Of a DNA stretch of 64,000 bases, positions 1-8,755 are shown in pieces (position 1 is the first letter of the stretch; each line of letters opens with the position of its first letter). The notes beneath the pieces are model-generated. The model was not told the DNA's origin, did not search any database, and saw only the letters and a program-made list of their open reading frames with translations. The stretch comes from Sphingobacteriales bacterium (GTDB lineage Bacteria > Bacteroidota > Bacteroidia > Chitinophagales > CAIOSU01). The stretch covers positions 163,905 through 227,904 of the forward strand of contig JAIXOI010000049.1 of the NCBI GenBank assembly GCA_027486795.1. The letters run 5' to 3'. The translations under genes and the position numbers were made by a program.

Positions 1-2265
1 ATTAAGGTGGAGGGCACCGAATGGACCGTTTCGGACGACAACCATTTGGTGTTTGATGGCAAAACATTGGATGTAAAAAACATGGCGCTTCGCAACGGCG
101 AAAACGAGCTTAGCCTAAATACCTACATCGTAAACCAAACCACCCATCTAGGCATTTCTTTTAAAGACATCCAGCTTAGGCAGTTTATTCCGAAGCTTGA
201 TATCATTACTGGCTTGGTTTTAGATGGCAAATTAAACGGGAGTATAAACGTTATGGACCTTTTTGGCAACCCCAATGCCATGGCCAATATTTTAGTGGAT
301 GATTTCAAAATCGAAAATGATTTATTGGGCAGCATAAAGTTGCAAGGTTCGCTCATGAACGGCTCCGACCGATTGCAAATACGGGCATTGGTGGATGGCC
401 CTGGCAATATGGCCAATATAACCGGAAGCATAGGCTTAGGCATTGATGCGCCAATGGATTTTACCGCCAACATTGAGCACTTTAATGTAGCTTTCCTCGA
501 AAAATTTACCAACGGTTTGGTCGACAAAGTGCGCGGCAATGGCAGTGGTTTAATGTACTTAACGGGCAGCCCTACAGCACCGGTGCTTACTGGCAACATG
601 AAGCTTACCGATGCAGGCGCACGGGTCGATTTTTTGAATACCGACTACACCCTTCACAACCAAACGGTTCATTTTAAAGAGAACTCAATTGAATTGGTGA
701 GTATTAAACTCAACGACCAAAATAATAATGTGGCTACGCTCTCGGGCGAAATACTGCACCAGCACCTTAAAGATTTCCGTTTGAATCTTGATTTGGAAAC
801 CAATAATTTCCAGTTTCTAAATACGGGTGTCAACAGTACTGAATCTTTTTATGGTAAGGTATTTGCCAAGGGGTACGTGTTTATTACTGGCACGCCATCG
901 TTGGTTGAGTTGTATGTAGCGGCTACCACTACCAAGGGCACGCAATTCTCCATACCCGTGAGCAGTAGCCGCGATGTGGGTACCTACACTTTTTATCAGT
1001 TTACCAATACCGACACTACCCGAACCGACTTAGCAAAAGACTTTATTCCTCATACTACCGGTGTGAACCTTAACCTTGACATACAAGTTACCCCGGATGC
1101 CGAAGTAAGCTTGATATTGAGCGAGGAGGAAGGTGACGTGATAACAGCCCGCGGCAAGGGTAATATATTGGTAAGCTACGACGAGCTGGAAAATATGAGC
1201 ATGATAGGTAACTATGAGGTTACCAGTGGTGAGTACACCTTTTCTATGCAAAACATCATCAGCAAAAAGTTCGATATAACGTCCGGTAGCCAAATTTTAT
1301 GGACCGGCGACCCATACGATGCTCGCTTGGCAGTGCGTGCAGTTTACAAACTTCGTGCGGCACCATACGATCTTATTGGCGATGTGCTAAAGCAAGATGT
1401 GCCATTGCAACAATCGCGCAGCCGCATACCCACTTTTCTGTATCTTAAGCTTAATGGCTCTTTGTTGTCGCCCGATATTAGTTTCGATATTGCTGTGCCT
1501 GATGCCGATGCTGCCATAAGGAACGCATTGGATGCCAAGCTGCAGATGATAAGGCTTGACCAAAGCGAATTGAACAAACAAGTGGTTGGTCTATTGGTGC
1601 TTAATCGCTTTTTGCCGTCCGCCCCATTGGGGTCTTCGCCAAACAGCAATGTGGCATTGGGTGTAAACAATACCGTGAGCGAGTTTATCAGTAATCAACT
1701 TTCGCTCTATTTATCCGATTGGATCTCGAAATTTGTAACCCAAGTGGAACTGGACATAAACTTCAGGAACTACCAGAACGAAATTGCCGGTACCGATGGA
1801 CAAGAGGTCGATTTCCAAAACAGGAGAGAGTTGCAACTGGCCCTTACCAAGTCGTTCTTTAATAACAGGGTTGAGGTTGACGTAGGCGGCAACTTTGATT
1901 TTGGCGATGCCAATGGCAACACCAATACATCAACCAACACACAGCCCGACCCGAACGACCCGAACGCAACTGGCAGCACTAAAATTGCTAACAACATTGC
2001 CGGCGATTTTGAAATACGATATAACATTACCGGCGATGGGCGTATAAAGCTGAAAGTGTTTCGTAAAGGGCAGTATGACGTGTTTCAAGAACGAAACCGA
2101 AACCAAACCGGTATTGGTATAGCCTACCGTAAAGAGTTTGACTCAGTAAAGGAAATAGTGCAGGAATTCAAGAATAAGCGGCTAAACCGGAAGCGTAAGC
2201 GAGAAGAAAAACAAAAGCGCGAGGAGCTCCCAAGCAATCCGGCTAAGCCCGAGGACGAAATTTAA
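1..2265 (+). CDS. TamB-like translocation/assembly module protein, 3' part
   Basis: The frame is open from the first base, so the start lies outside the window; 754 residues are visible. The sequence is a long run of alternating beta-strand-forming residues typical of AsmA/TamB proteins. The conserved TamB C-terminal (DUF490) domain covers roughly residues 350-690, and a strongly basic tail rich in KR/KRKR follows. In the family, TamB spans the periplasm as a beta-helical groove and works with an Omp85 protein (TamA or BamA) in outer-membrane protein or lipid transport. No second component is visible because the upstream side is cut off. The family call is secure; the exact cargo is unknown. 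Confidence 0.88.
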   Translation: MKVEGTEWTVSDDNHLVFDGKTLDVKNMALRNGENELSLNTYIVNQTTHLGISFKDIQLRQFIPKLDIITGLVLDGKLNGSINVMDLFGNPNAMANILVDDFKIENDLLGSIKLQGSLMNGSDRLQIRALVDGPGNMANITGSIGLGIDAPMDFTANIEHFNVAFLEKFTNGLVDKVRGNGSGLMYLTGSPTAPVLTGNMKLTDAGARVDFLNTDYTLHNQTVHFKENSIELVSIKLNDQNNNVATLSGEILHQHLKDFRLNLDLETNNFQFLNTGVNSTESFYGKVFAKGYVFITGTPSLVELYVAATTTKGTQFSIPVSSSRDVGTYTFYQFTNTDTTRTDLAKDFIPHTTGVNLNLDIQVTPDAEVSLILSEEEGDVITARGKGNILVSYDELENMSMIGNYEVTSGEYTFSMQNIISKKFDITSGSQILWTGDPYDARLAVRAVYKLRAAPYDLIGDVLKQDVPLQQSRSRIPTFLYLKLNGSLLSPDISFDIAVPDADAAIRNALDAKLQMIRLDQSELNKQVVGLLVLNRFLPSAPLGSSPNSNVALGVNNTVSEFISNQLSLYLSDWISKFVTQVELDINFRNYQNEIAGTDGQEVDFQNRRELQLALTKSFFNNRVEVDVGGNFDFGDANGNTNTSTNTQPDPNDPNATGSTKIANNIAGDFEIRYNITGDGRIKLKVFRKGQYDVFQERNRNQTGIGIAYRKEFDSVKEIVQEFKNKRLNRKRKREEKQKREELPSNPAKPEDEI

Positions 2266-2372
2266 GCCGCTCCCGTGCCGTTTGATTTTAAAATACCGGA
2301 ATAGCCTGGTTAGGAAATCTGAGAACCCACCTACCGTCAGGTTTGACAATAGTGTTATGCTTTTTTGCTATT

Positions 2373-2404
2373 GCCAAATCTTCAAATTGGCTCATTTTCA
2401 AATT
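2373..2404 (+). repeat. Two degenerate 16-bp repeat units upstream of prfC
   Basis: Two adjacent 16-bp units (2373-2388 and 2389-2404) end in TTCAAATT. The second resembles the reverse complement of the 16-bp unit at 6759-6790. They lie 17 bp before the prfC -7 box. Confidence 0.5.
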
Positions 2405-2421
2405 CAATGGCTCAAAATCCC

Positions 2422-2429
2422 TATCTTTG
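2422..2429 (+). promoter_or_regulatory. Promoter -7 box of prfC
   Basis: TATCTTTG is a perfect match to the Bacteroidota -7 consensus TANNTTTG. The prfC ATG is 19 nt downstream. A clear -33 TTTG is not seen. Confidence 0.65.
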
Positions 2430-2448
2430 CAGCCAATTTTAGCATGCA

Positions 2449-4044
2449 ATGAAGATAGAAGAAGAGATTGTTAAAAGGCGCACTTTTGCCATTATAAGTC
2501 ACCCCGACGCGGGCAAAACCACTCTTACCGAGAAATTTCTGCTGTTTGGTGGCGCTATACAAACGGCTGGTGCGGTTAAAAGCAATAAGATAAAGAAGAG
2601 TGCTACATCCGACTTTATGGATATTGAGCGCCAAAGGGGTATCTCGGTGGCAACTTCGGTTATGTCGTTTGAGTACAACGATGTGTTGGTAAATCTTTTG
2701 GATACGCCCGGTCACAAAGATTTTGCCGAAGATACCTACCGCACCCTTACCGCCGTGGATAGTGTTATCCTAGTAGTTGACTGTGCCAAGGGCGTGGAAG
2801 AGCAAACCAAAAAGTTAATGGAGGTTTGCCGCATGCGCGATACGCCCGTAATTATCTTCATCAACAAACTCGATCGTGAAGGTAAAGACCCGTTTGATTT
2901 GCTGGATGAGTTAGAAGAAACCTTGAACATTAAAGTGCGCCCATTGAGCTGGCCTATAAGCATGGGCCAGAGTTTTAAGGGTGTATATAACCTTTATGAC
3001 CATAGTTTGAACTTGTTTACACCGGGCCAGCAGCGCCTTACCGACGACAATATAAACATCAGCGACCTTAACGATCCGTTGGTAGATAAATTGGTTGACA
3101 AGCGCTATGCCGACCAACTGCGCGATGATGCAGAATTGCTCGATGGTGTGTACGATCCATTTGATATGGAGCAGTATCGCACGGGGCAATTGGCGCCTGT
3201 GTTTTTTGGCAGTGCCATTAACAATTTTGGTGTGAAGGAATTGTTGGAGACTTTCATCGAAATTGCCCCGACGCCTCGCCCACGCGAGACCGACCAACGA
3301 TACATTAAGCCAGAGGAGAACAAGTTTACAGGCTTCATTTTTAAGATACACGCCAACCTCGACCCAAAACACCGTGATAGGATTGCCTTTTTGCGGGTAA
3401 CAAGTGGCAAATTTGAGCGTAACAAATTCTTTTATCACAGTAGATTAGACAAGAAGGTTCGATTTAACAGTCCATTCAGCTTTTTGGCGCAAGCCAAAAA
3501 CGTGGTTGATGAGGCCTATCCTGGGGACGTAATCGGTTTGTATGATACCGGAAATTTTAAAATTGGCGATACCCTAACCGAAGGCGAGCAACTGCAGTTT
3601 AGGGGCATACCCAGCTTTTCGCCGGAGATATTTAAAGAAGTGCAAAACCTTGATCCAATGAAGACCAAACAATTGGAAAAAGGCCTACAACAACTTACCG
3701 ACGAAGGCGTGGCTCAGTTATTTGTACATGAAATGGGCCAGAAAAAAGTGATTGGCACTGTGGGCGAGCTTCAGTTCGACGTTATTCAATACCGTTTGCA
3801 ACACGAGTATGGTGCCAGTTGCCGTTTCAATCACGTTTCGTTTTTCAAGGCTTGTTGGATAACCGCTACCGACCCGCTAAAACTGAACGAATTTATGCGT
3901 CGCAAATCGGAGTATGTGTTTGAGGATAAAGACGGCAATGCCGTCTTTATGGCTGAATCGGCATGGATACTAAATGTGATGAAACAAGATTTCCCGGGCG
4001 TTACCTTCCACACTACCAGCGAGTTTAAGACCGAAATGGCTTAA
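2449..4044 (+). CDS. prfC: Peptide chain release factor 3
   Basis: This is a 531-residue translational GTPase that recycles RF1/RF2 from the ribosome after termination. The P-loop [10 protein letters not shown] is near residue 18, the switch region has [11 protein letters not shown], and DTPGHKDF (G3) and NKLD (G4) follow. Length and motif spacing match RF3 rather than EF-G. The ATG at 2449 is preferred over one at 2444, which is in another frame. The gene has its own promoter and ends against a heptad-repeat region shared with the convergent hydrolase gene. Confidence 0.96.
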   Translation: MKIEEEIVKRRTFAIISHPDAGKTTLTEKFLLFGGAIQTAGAVKSNKIKKSATSDFMDIERQRGISVATSVMSFEYNDVLVNLLDTPGHKDFAEDTYRTLTAVDSVILVVDCAKGVEEQTKKLMEVCRMRDTPVIIFINKLDREGKDPFDLLDELEETLNIKVRPLSWPISMGQSFKGVYNLYDHSLNLFTPGQQRLTDDNINISDLNDPLVDKLVDKRYADQLRDDAELLDGVYDPFDMEQYRTGQLAPVFFGSAINNFGVKELLETFIEIAPTPRPRETDQRYIKPEENKFTGFIFKIHANLDPKHRDRIAFLRVTSGKFERNKFFYHSRLDKKVRFNSPFSFLAQAKNVVDEAYPGDVIGLYDTGNFKIGDTLTEGEQLQFRGIPSFSPEIFKEVQNLDPMKTKQLEKGLQQLTDEGVAQLFVHEMGQKKVIGTVGELQFDVIQYRLQHEYGASCRFNHVSFFKACWITATDPLKLNEFMRRKSEYVFEDKDGNAVFMAESAWILNVMKQDFPGVTFHTTSEFKTEMA

Positions 4045-4060
4045 GTATTTAAGATTTTTT

Positions 4061-4155
4061 GATTTACGATTTACGATTGAGAAGTGGGAGTATAACCTTT
4101 AACTTCATGTGTCATTCGTCATTCGTAAATCGTAAATCGTAAATCGTAATTCGTA
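4061..4155. repeat. Inverted heptad-repeat array between convergent genes
   Basis: The left arm 4061-4078 reads GATTTAC-GATTTAC-GATT. The right arm 4114-4155 has six 7-bp units (ATTCGTC, ATTCGTA, three of AATCGTA, ATTCGTA). The arms are complementary over about 18 bp, so a long hairpin is possible. It lies between the stops of prfC and the opposite-strand hydrolase and could act as a two-way transcription end, but no clear T-tract follows the stem. Confidence 0.8.
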
Positions 4156-4156
4156 C

Positions 4157-5086
4157 TTATAAAGTGGCTCTCAACAAAAAGGCCCTAGTATCCGCAGCTG
4201 TTTTTGCGGGTATTTCTTCCATTGGCACATGCCCAACACCAGGGTACACGATTAGTTCTGATTTAGATATTTCTTTATCGAATAGTTTGCCGTGCTCAAG
4301 TGGTATCCACTTGTCACCTTCGCCCCAAAGAATTAAGGTAGGGGTGTTTATCTCCGGAATGCGCTCTGTTTGGTATTGGAAGGTGGTATTTGCCCGGGCT
4401 ACAAAAGCCGCTCTATTTCCATCGCGGAGCGTAAAATTGTAGTATCTATCTACTAGCTCATCGGTTATCAAGTCATCATTTCCATATACGTCTTCAATAC
4501 TTTTCCGAATCATGAATTTTGGGGTGATGTAAGCGAATACGTCCTTTACCACTGGTATTCGGGCGAGTTTAAAAACGAAAGGTATCTGGCGGTTTAAGCT
4601 ATACCCCGCAGCATCAATAAGCACTAATTTTTTTACTTGGTTTGGGTAGGTTAAGGCATAGTTCCAAGCTATTTGCCCACCAAGCGAATTGCCCGCAAGG
4701 TGAAACTCGTAAATCCCTATTTTATCCATAAACCGGTGCACAAAATCTACGTAATACTTTATGCTGTAGTCATTTGTTGGGTTTGGTCCGGTTAGTCCAA
4801 AGGCAGGCAAATCAAGTGTAATGATTTTAAATTCTCCCTTCAGTTCGTTAGCCCAACCCTCCCAGGTATGCAAACTGGCTGCAGTGCCATGCAGTAATAC
4901 CAAAGGTGGTCCGTTGCCCTCAACCCTGTAATGCACCTGCATACCATCCACTTCAATAAATTTCGATTCGGTATTGGTATATTTTGGGGTCAATTCGCTT
5001 ACCGGAATATTGCAGCGCAGTTGAGTAAGTGTTATGACTAACAACAACGCAATGGTATAACTTAAGTACTTTAGCGCTTTCAACAT
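4157..5086 (-). CDS. Membrane-anchored alpha/beta hydrolase
   Basis: This 309-residue protein starts with a hydrophobic anchor or signal (residues about 8-23) and continues as an alpha/beta-hydrolase. The oxyanion region LLHGTAAS is near 64-71. The nucleophile elbow is GNSLGG (Ser134), the acid is probably in WGEGDKW, and the catalytic His is in GVGHVP near the C terminus. It is probably held at the inner membrane or exported. A cysteine at residue 25 is preceded by LTQLR, which is a poor lipobox. The substrate cannot be named; esterase, lipase and haloalkane-dehalogenase-like activities all fit the fold. Confidence 0.85.
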   Translation of the reverse strand: MLKALKYLSYTIALLLVITLTQLRCNIPVSELTPKYTNTESKFIEVDGMQVHYRVEGNGPPLVLLHGTAASLHTWEGWANELKGEFKIITLDLPAFGLTGPNPTNDYSIKYYVDFVHRFMDKIGIYEFHLAGNSLGGQIAWNYALTYPNQVKKLVLIDAAGYSLNRQIPFVFKLARIPVVKDVFAYITPKFMIRKSIEDVYGNDDLITDELVDRYYNFTLRDGNRAAFVARANTTFQYQTERIPEINTPTLILWGEGDKWIPLEHGKLFDKEISKSELIVYPGVGHVPMEEIPAKTAADTRAFLLRATL

Positions 5087-5327
5087 AAGGGAGTTATTTA
5101 TGATAATAATTTGGCTTACTGCGTTTTAAAAAATACACTTCGAAAATTTTGTCACCGATTCTTTACCTAATTTGCACTATTATTTTCTACATTTGTGCTT
5201 CGATAATGATTAGTCGCTTAATTTTTTAGTGGCTTTATACATAAAGAATCATTTGGTTGCTTCGGTAGCCACTTGTCGCGCCTTGCTTGGTTTCGCCCTT
5301 TTTCCAAGTGAGGCGTTTTTATGCAAT

Positions 5328-5750
5328 CTAGTCAGATTTCCTGCTCAACATAGCCATTACCAAACTAATAATTGCCCCAACTACCAACGATATGGCCAAA
5401 TCAATTGGCAGCGAGTCGGTGTACTCATTTGGATACCAACCCATAAAGTATAGCACCACTCTGTTTACGGTTTGCATAATAACGTAAATACCGCCACAAA
5501 TAATGAGTGCGCTTCGTAAATCGTGGGCTGCATTTCTCTTCTGGTAATAGAAATTTAGCGTGGTATTCATCATTATCATAGATATTAGCACCAAGAGTAT
5601 GCTCTGAAGCATTAAATTGGTTTGAGGCGCCATAAGCGAAAATACCAGCTTCACCACTCCTGCAAAGCATCCACCAGCAAGTAAGTATGGCCAAATAGGA
5701 GCGGTTTCAATGGACTTAATCTCGCGGTCCAGTATTTCTTCTTCTTCCAA
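5328..5750 (-). CDS. Small four-helix membrane protein of unknown function
   Basis: This 140-residue protein has an acidic N terminus (MEEEEILDREI) and then four predicted membrane helices near residues 18-40, 46-66, 80-100 and 115-135. It resembles the many small Bacteroidota-only integral membrane proteins of the DUF4199 type in length and layout, but I do not recognise a diagnostic motif. It is on the same strand as the hydrolase gene at 4157, 241 bp upstream of it; co-transcription is uncertain. Confidence 0.7.
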   Translation of the reverse strand: MEEEEILDREIKSIETAPIWPYLLAGGCFAGVVKLVFSLMAPQTNLMLQSILLVLISMIMMNTTLNFYYQKRNAAHDLRSALIICGGIYVIMQTVNRVVLYFMGWYPNEYTDSLPIDLAISLVVGAIISLVMAMLSRKSD

Positions 5751-5861
5751 TGGGTCTAGTTTTATTCAGTTTTTAACGGCTAGTAGAACAGTATATTTTA
5801 TGCCCCAGCCGTTGATATAAATATAACATCTTTTTATAGCAAATGAAGGTGCCCTTTTAAT

Positions 5862-5889
5862 CTTGATACTTGATACTCATATCTTGATA
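5862..5889 (+). repeat. Heptad array (CTTGATA) abutting a promoter
   Basis: Units are CTTGATA, CTTGATA, CTCATAT, CTTGATA at exact 7-bp steps. They run directly into the -7 box at 5891. The same unit occurs in reverse at 62550-62577. Confidence 0.85.
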
Positions 5890-5890
5890 C

Positions 5891-5898
5891 TATCTTTG
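5891..5898 (+). promoter_or_regulatory. -7 box four bases from a start codon
   Basis: TATCTTTG fits TANNTTTG exactly, and only CGCC separates it from the ATG at 5903. This predicts a leaderless transcript. The heptad array occupies the place of the -33 element. Confidence 0.75.
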
Positions 5899-5902
5899 CG
5901 CC

Positions 5903-6757
5903 ATGAAAGTACGCAACCAAGCCGAAGTAGACCGCACTTTAAAGTGGGTGCAATATTTGTTTCGGTTTTTGGAGGTAGTATCCAAACCTTTAGCGGCTAA
6001 GTTTGCAGCCTATTGGTTTTTCAAACCTTTGCGCTACGATGCTCCTCGCAAAGAGTTAGTTGCCGCAAACGAAGCACAAAAATTTACTTTGGTGGTAATG
6101 GGCGTGCCAATACAAGCATATGCTTGGGGCGAGGGTCCGGCGGTGGCCTTTATTCATGGGTGGAGCGGCCGTGGCACGCAATGCCGTGAGTTTATTAAAC
6201 CTATTACCGAAGCGGGTTTTACACTGGTAGCGGTGGACGCAGAAGGGCATGGTGCTTCGCCAGGTAAAGTTTCTGATATTACTCGTTTTAATGGAGCAGT
6301 TAAAGCAATTAGTGAACATTACAATGGGCAATTAGCGGGTGCCATCGGCCATTCGTTGGGCGGCGCTGCCATATTATTGGCCATTAAAGAAGGTTTGCAT
6401 GTGCCACGCGCTGTGGTCATCAGCACCCCATCTATAGCAACCGATATACTCTCGGAGTTTTTGCAGCGAGTAGGTGGCAGCCCACAGACGGGCGAGTATT
6501 TAAACCAGCTCATCAAAAAGCGCCACGGTCACACATTGGAAGAATTTAGTGCCTACCAATCGGCAAAGGAGCTGCCCGCAGTGCCGGTATTATTGGCATA
6601 CGACCGCACCGATACCGATGTGCCTTTTTACCATGCCCAACCGCTGTTGGATACCCTGAAAGATGCACGATTGCTTACTACCGAAGGCTACAGCCATACC
6701 CGCATTCTCCGCAGCCCTGAGGTGATTAAGGAAACGGTGGCGTTTCTTTCAATTTGA
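5903..6757 (+). CDS. Alpha/beta hydrolase
   Basis: This 284-residue enzyme is probably cytosolic. The oxyanion loop is FIHGWSGRG near 83-91. The nucleophile elbow is GHSLGG (Ser151), the acid lies in the YDRTDTDVPF segment near 232, and the His is in GYSHTRIL near 264. Residues 13-48 are rather hydrophobic and aromatic and may form an amphipathic lid. The substrate is unknown. The gene has its own promoter and is followed by 16-bp repeats, so it is probably a single-gene unit. Confidence 0.85.
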   Translation: MKVRNQAEVDRTLKWVQYLFRFLEVVSKPLAAKFAAYWFFKPLRYDAPRKELVAANEAQKFTLVVMGVPIQAYAWGEGPAVAFIHGWSGRGTQCREFIKPITEAGFTLVAVDAEGHGASPGKVSDITRFNGAVKAISEHYNGQLAGAIGHSLGGAAILLAIKEGLHVPRAVVISTPSIATDILSEFLQRVGGSPQTGEYLNQLIKKRHGHTLEEFSAYQSAKELPAVPVLLAYDRTDTDVPFYHAQPLLDTLKDARLLTTEGYSHTRILRSPEVIKETVAFLSI

Positions 6758-6758
6758 A

Positions 6759-6802
6759 AATTTGGAAATGTGCTAATTTGGAAATGTGCTAATTTGAAAA
6801 TG
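6759..6802 (+). repeat. 16-bp tandem repeat downstream of hydrolase gene
   Basis: Two identical units AATTTGGAAATGTGCT (6759-6774, 6775-6790) are followed by a partial third. Related copies lie at 2373-2404 and, inverted, at 56850-56868. Confidence 0.8.
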
Positions 6803-6862
6803 ATACTAACCTAGTAACAGCAAGTATATACTAAAGGCCAGTTCTTTTCAATCAGCAACTTG

Positions 6863-6890
6863 TACCCATTCGACTACGCTCAGGGTGACA
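6863..6890 (-). repeat. Dispersed 28-bp REP-like element, copy 1
   Basis: The copy reads GTACCCATTCGACT...AGGGTGACA. Its inverted partner is at 8756-8783 with two mismatches. The pair flanks the GNAT and aspartate kinase genes. The core TGTCACCCTGAGCGAAGTCGA is a motif often seen scattered in bacterial intergenic DNA. Confidence 0.75.
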
Positions 6891-6919
6891 TTACCCGCAA
6901 CCCACAACTAGCAACAATT

Positions 6920-6947
6920 CTTGTGTCTTGAGTCTTGAGTCTTGTGT
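6920..6947 (+). repeat. Heptad array (CTTGAGT/CTTGTGT) upstream of GNAT promoter
   Basis: Four units, CTTGTGT, CTTGAGT, CTTGAGT, CTTGTGT, occur at exact 7-bp steps. They end 8 bp before the -7 box at 6956. Confidence 0.85.
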
Positions 6948-6955
6948 CTATTTAA

Positions 6956-6963
6956 TATCTTTG
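6956..6963 (+). promoter_or_regulatory. -7 box of the GNAT-aspartate kinase unit
   Basis: TATCTTTG is a perfect TANNTTTG match, 8 nt before the ATG at 6972. The predicted leader is almost absent. Confidence 0.7.
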
Positions 6964-6971
6964 CCGCCTAA

Positions 6972-7454
6972 ATGACTACTACAACCACAACCATCAGACC
7001 CGCTTTTGCTGACGATGCCGCGGCCATTATGCAGCTGGTGCGCCATTTGGCGGAGTATGAAAAAGCCCCCCATGAGGTACTCGTGAATGAAGATGATTTA
7101 CTTCGGGAAGGCTTTGGTACCGACCCCGTGTTTACGGTGCATGTGGCAGAGGTGGCGAATGAAGTGGTAGGCATGGCCTTGTTTTATAATGGCTACAGTA
7201 CTTGGAAAGGCCGAATGGTATATCTGGAGGACTTGGTAGTTAAACAAGAGCACCGCAACAATGGCATTGGAAAATTGTTACTAGAGTCGGTATTTGAATA
7301 TGCCAAGTATACCGGTGCAGCTTTGGTAAAGTGGCAAGTGTTGGATTGGAATGAGCCTGCCATTAAATTTTACAAACAGTATCCGGTTTCGTTTGACGGC
7401 GGGTGGCTAAACTGCCGTATCATGACAGAAGCAATTATAACTTCAGAATCGTAA
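6972..7454 (+). CDS. GNAT-family N-acetyltransferase
   Basis: This 160-residue single-domain GNAT is of the diamine/SSAT-like type. It starts with IRPAFADDAAAIMQLV, and the acetyl-CoA loop is QEHRNNGIGKLLL near residues 95-107, followed by WNEPAIKFYKQY. The family acetylates polyamines, amino acids or related small amines; the substrate here is unknown. The gene is 3 bp from the aspartate kinase gene and shares its promoter, so a link to amino-acid metabolism is possible but not shown. A run of eight threonines or similar residues at the N terminus is not unusual for the family. Confidence 0.85.
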   Translation: MTTTTTTIRPAFADDAAAIMQLVRHLAEYEKAPHEVLVNEDDLLREGFGTDPVFTVHVAEVANEVVGMALFYNGYSTWKGRMVYLEDLVVKQEHRNNGIGKLLLESVFEYAKYTGAALVKWQVLDWNEPAIKFYKQYPVSFDGGWLNCRIMTEAIITSES

Positions 7455-7457
7455 ACC

Positions 7458-8741
7458 ATGCGTGTATTCAAATTTGGCGGTGCATCCATCAAAAACGCAG
7501 ATGCCATCAGAAATGTGGCCGATATTGTAACCAACTACCAAAACGGTAAGCTGGTGCTGGTAGTGTCGGCATTGGGCAAAACTACCAATGCCCTAGAGGT
7601 AATAACTGATGCGGTGTATAATAAGGAAGCCGAAAAGGCCGCCGAACTGATACAGCAATTGAAGGATGGCCACTTTGCTATTTTGAACGACTTGTTTGAA
7701 GATAAGCAGCACGTGGCTTTCCGCGATTTGGAGCAGTTTTTTGAACGGCTATTTGATATACAACGCCTGTACACGCTTAAAAGCATTACCATTGATGCTG
7801 GCTATGATTACCTGTACGACCAGATAGTATCGTTTGGCGAGCTAATGAGCACCAACATGGTGAGTAACTACCTGCGCTTGCGCGGTTTGCCCATCTATTG
7901 GTTGGATGTGCGCACCGTTATCAAAACCGATAGCCGCTACCGGGAAGGTGGGGTGCACTGGGAAGTGACCGAGCAATTAATTAAAGCTAAACTGGAACCG
8001 CTTATTGATAGCCAGTTGGTAATTACCCAGGGCTTTTTAGGCAGCACCGTGGAGAACCATACTACTACGCTCGGCCGCGAGGGCTCAGATTATACGGCAG
8101 CTATTATGGCCTTTTGCCTCAATGCCGAAGAACTAGTTATCTGGAAAGATGTGCCGGGTGTGCTGAACGCCGACCCGCGCCAGTTTGCCGATGCCCGGTT
8201 GTTGAAGAAAATCTCTTACCGCGAGGCGGTGGAGCTGGCCTATTATGGTGCTACGGTTATCCACCCAAAAACTATTAAACCGCTGCAGAATAAGAACATT
8301 GTGTTGCGCGTGCGATCGTTTATCCATCCTGAGGATGAGGGTACCATTGTTAGCAACAATACTGACCACGATACCGAAATTCCGTCCATCATATACAAGC
8401 AAGACCAGGCATTGGTCACGCTTAGTACCAAAGATTTCTCTTTCATCATCGAAGAAAACCTGAGCCAAATCTTCCGCTTGTTTGCCGATTTTGGCGTGAA
8501 GGTGGGTTTAATGCAGAGCACCGCCATCAACTTTACGGTATGCATCAACCACGATAAAACCAAGTTGCCATCGCTCTTGAAAGCACTGGAGCAACACTAC
8601 AAAGTAGAGTGCACCGAAAATTTAGAGTTAGTAACCATCCGCCATTTTGATGCCGATACCCTTACCAAAGCCCTCAAAGGCAAAGAACCCATCATTAGCC
8701 AAGAAGGTAAGGTGATGGCAAGGTACGTGGTGGCGGGGTAG
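7458..8741 (+). CDS. Aspartate kinase
   Basis: This 427-residue enzyme phosphorylates aspartate to give 4-phosphoaspartate, the first step towards lysine/diaminopimelate, threonine and methionine. The N-terminal motif is KFGGAS (residues 5-10; KFGGTS in most relatives). LGREGSDYTAA and the WKDVPGVLNADPR loop of the kinase domain follow. The region after about residue 300 corresponds to the regulatory ACT segment but is divergent, with GLMQSTAINFTVC near 350. There is no fused homoserine dehydrogenase. It lies immediately downstream of the GNAT gene. Confidence 0.93.
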   Translation: MRVFKFGGASIKNADAIRNVADIVTNYQNGKLVLVVSALGKTTNALEVITDAVYNKEAEKAAELIQQLKDGHFAILNDLFEDKQHVAFRDLEQFFERLFDIQRLYTLKSITIDAGYDYLYDQIVSFGELMSTNMVSNYLRLRGLPIYWLDVRTVIKTDSRYREGGVHWEVTEQLIKAKLEPLIDSQLVITQGFLGSTVENHTTTLGREGSDYTAAIMAFCLNAEELVIWKDVPGVLNADPRQFADARLLKKISYREAVELAYYGATVIHPKTIKPLQNKNIVLRVRSFIHPEDEGTIVSNNTDHDTEIPSIIYKQDQALVTLSTKDFSFIIEENLSQIFRLFADFGVKVGLMQSTAINFTVCINHDKTKLPSLLKALEQHYKVECTENLELVTIRHFDADTLTKALKGKEPIISQEGKVMARYVVAG

Positions 8742-8755
8742 TTACGGGTTATGAG

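Noticed and set aside
4157..5086. Lipoprotein signal in the anchored hydrolase
   Set aside because: Cys25 is preceded by QLR, which does not fit the lipobox; a signal anchor is more likely.
5188..5453. TANNTTTG match (TACATTTG, 5188-5195) followed by a 74-residue plus-strand ORF starting at 5229
   Set aside because: The ORF overlaps a better-supported minus-strand membrane protein gene and has no conserved features. The box may be chance or drive a small RNA, but nothing supports this.
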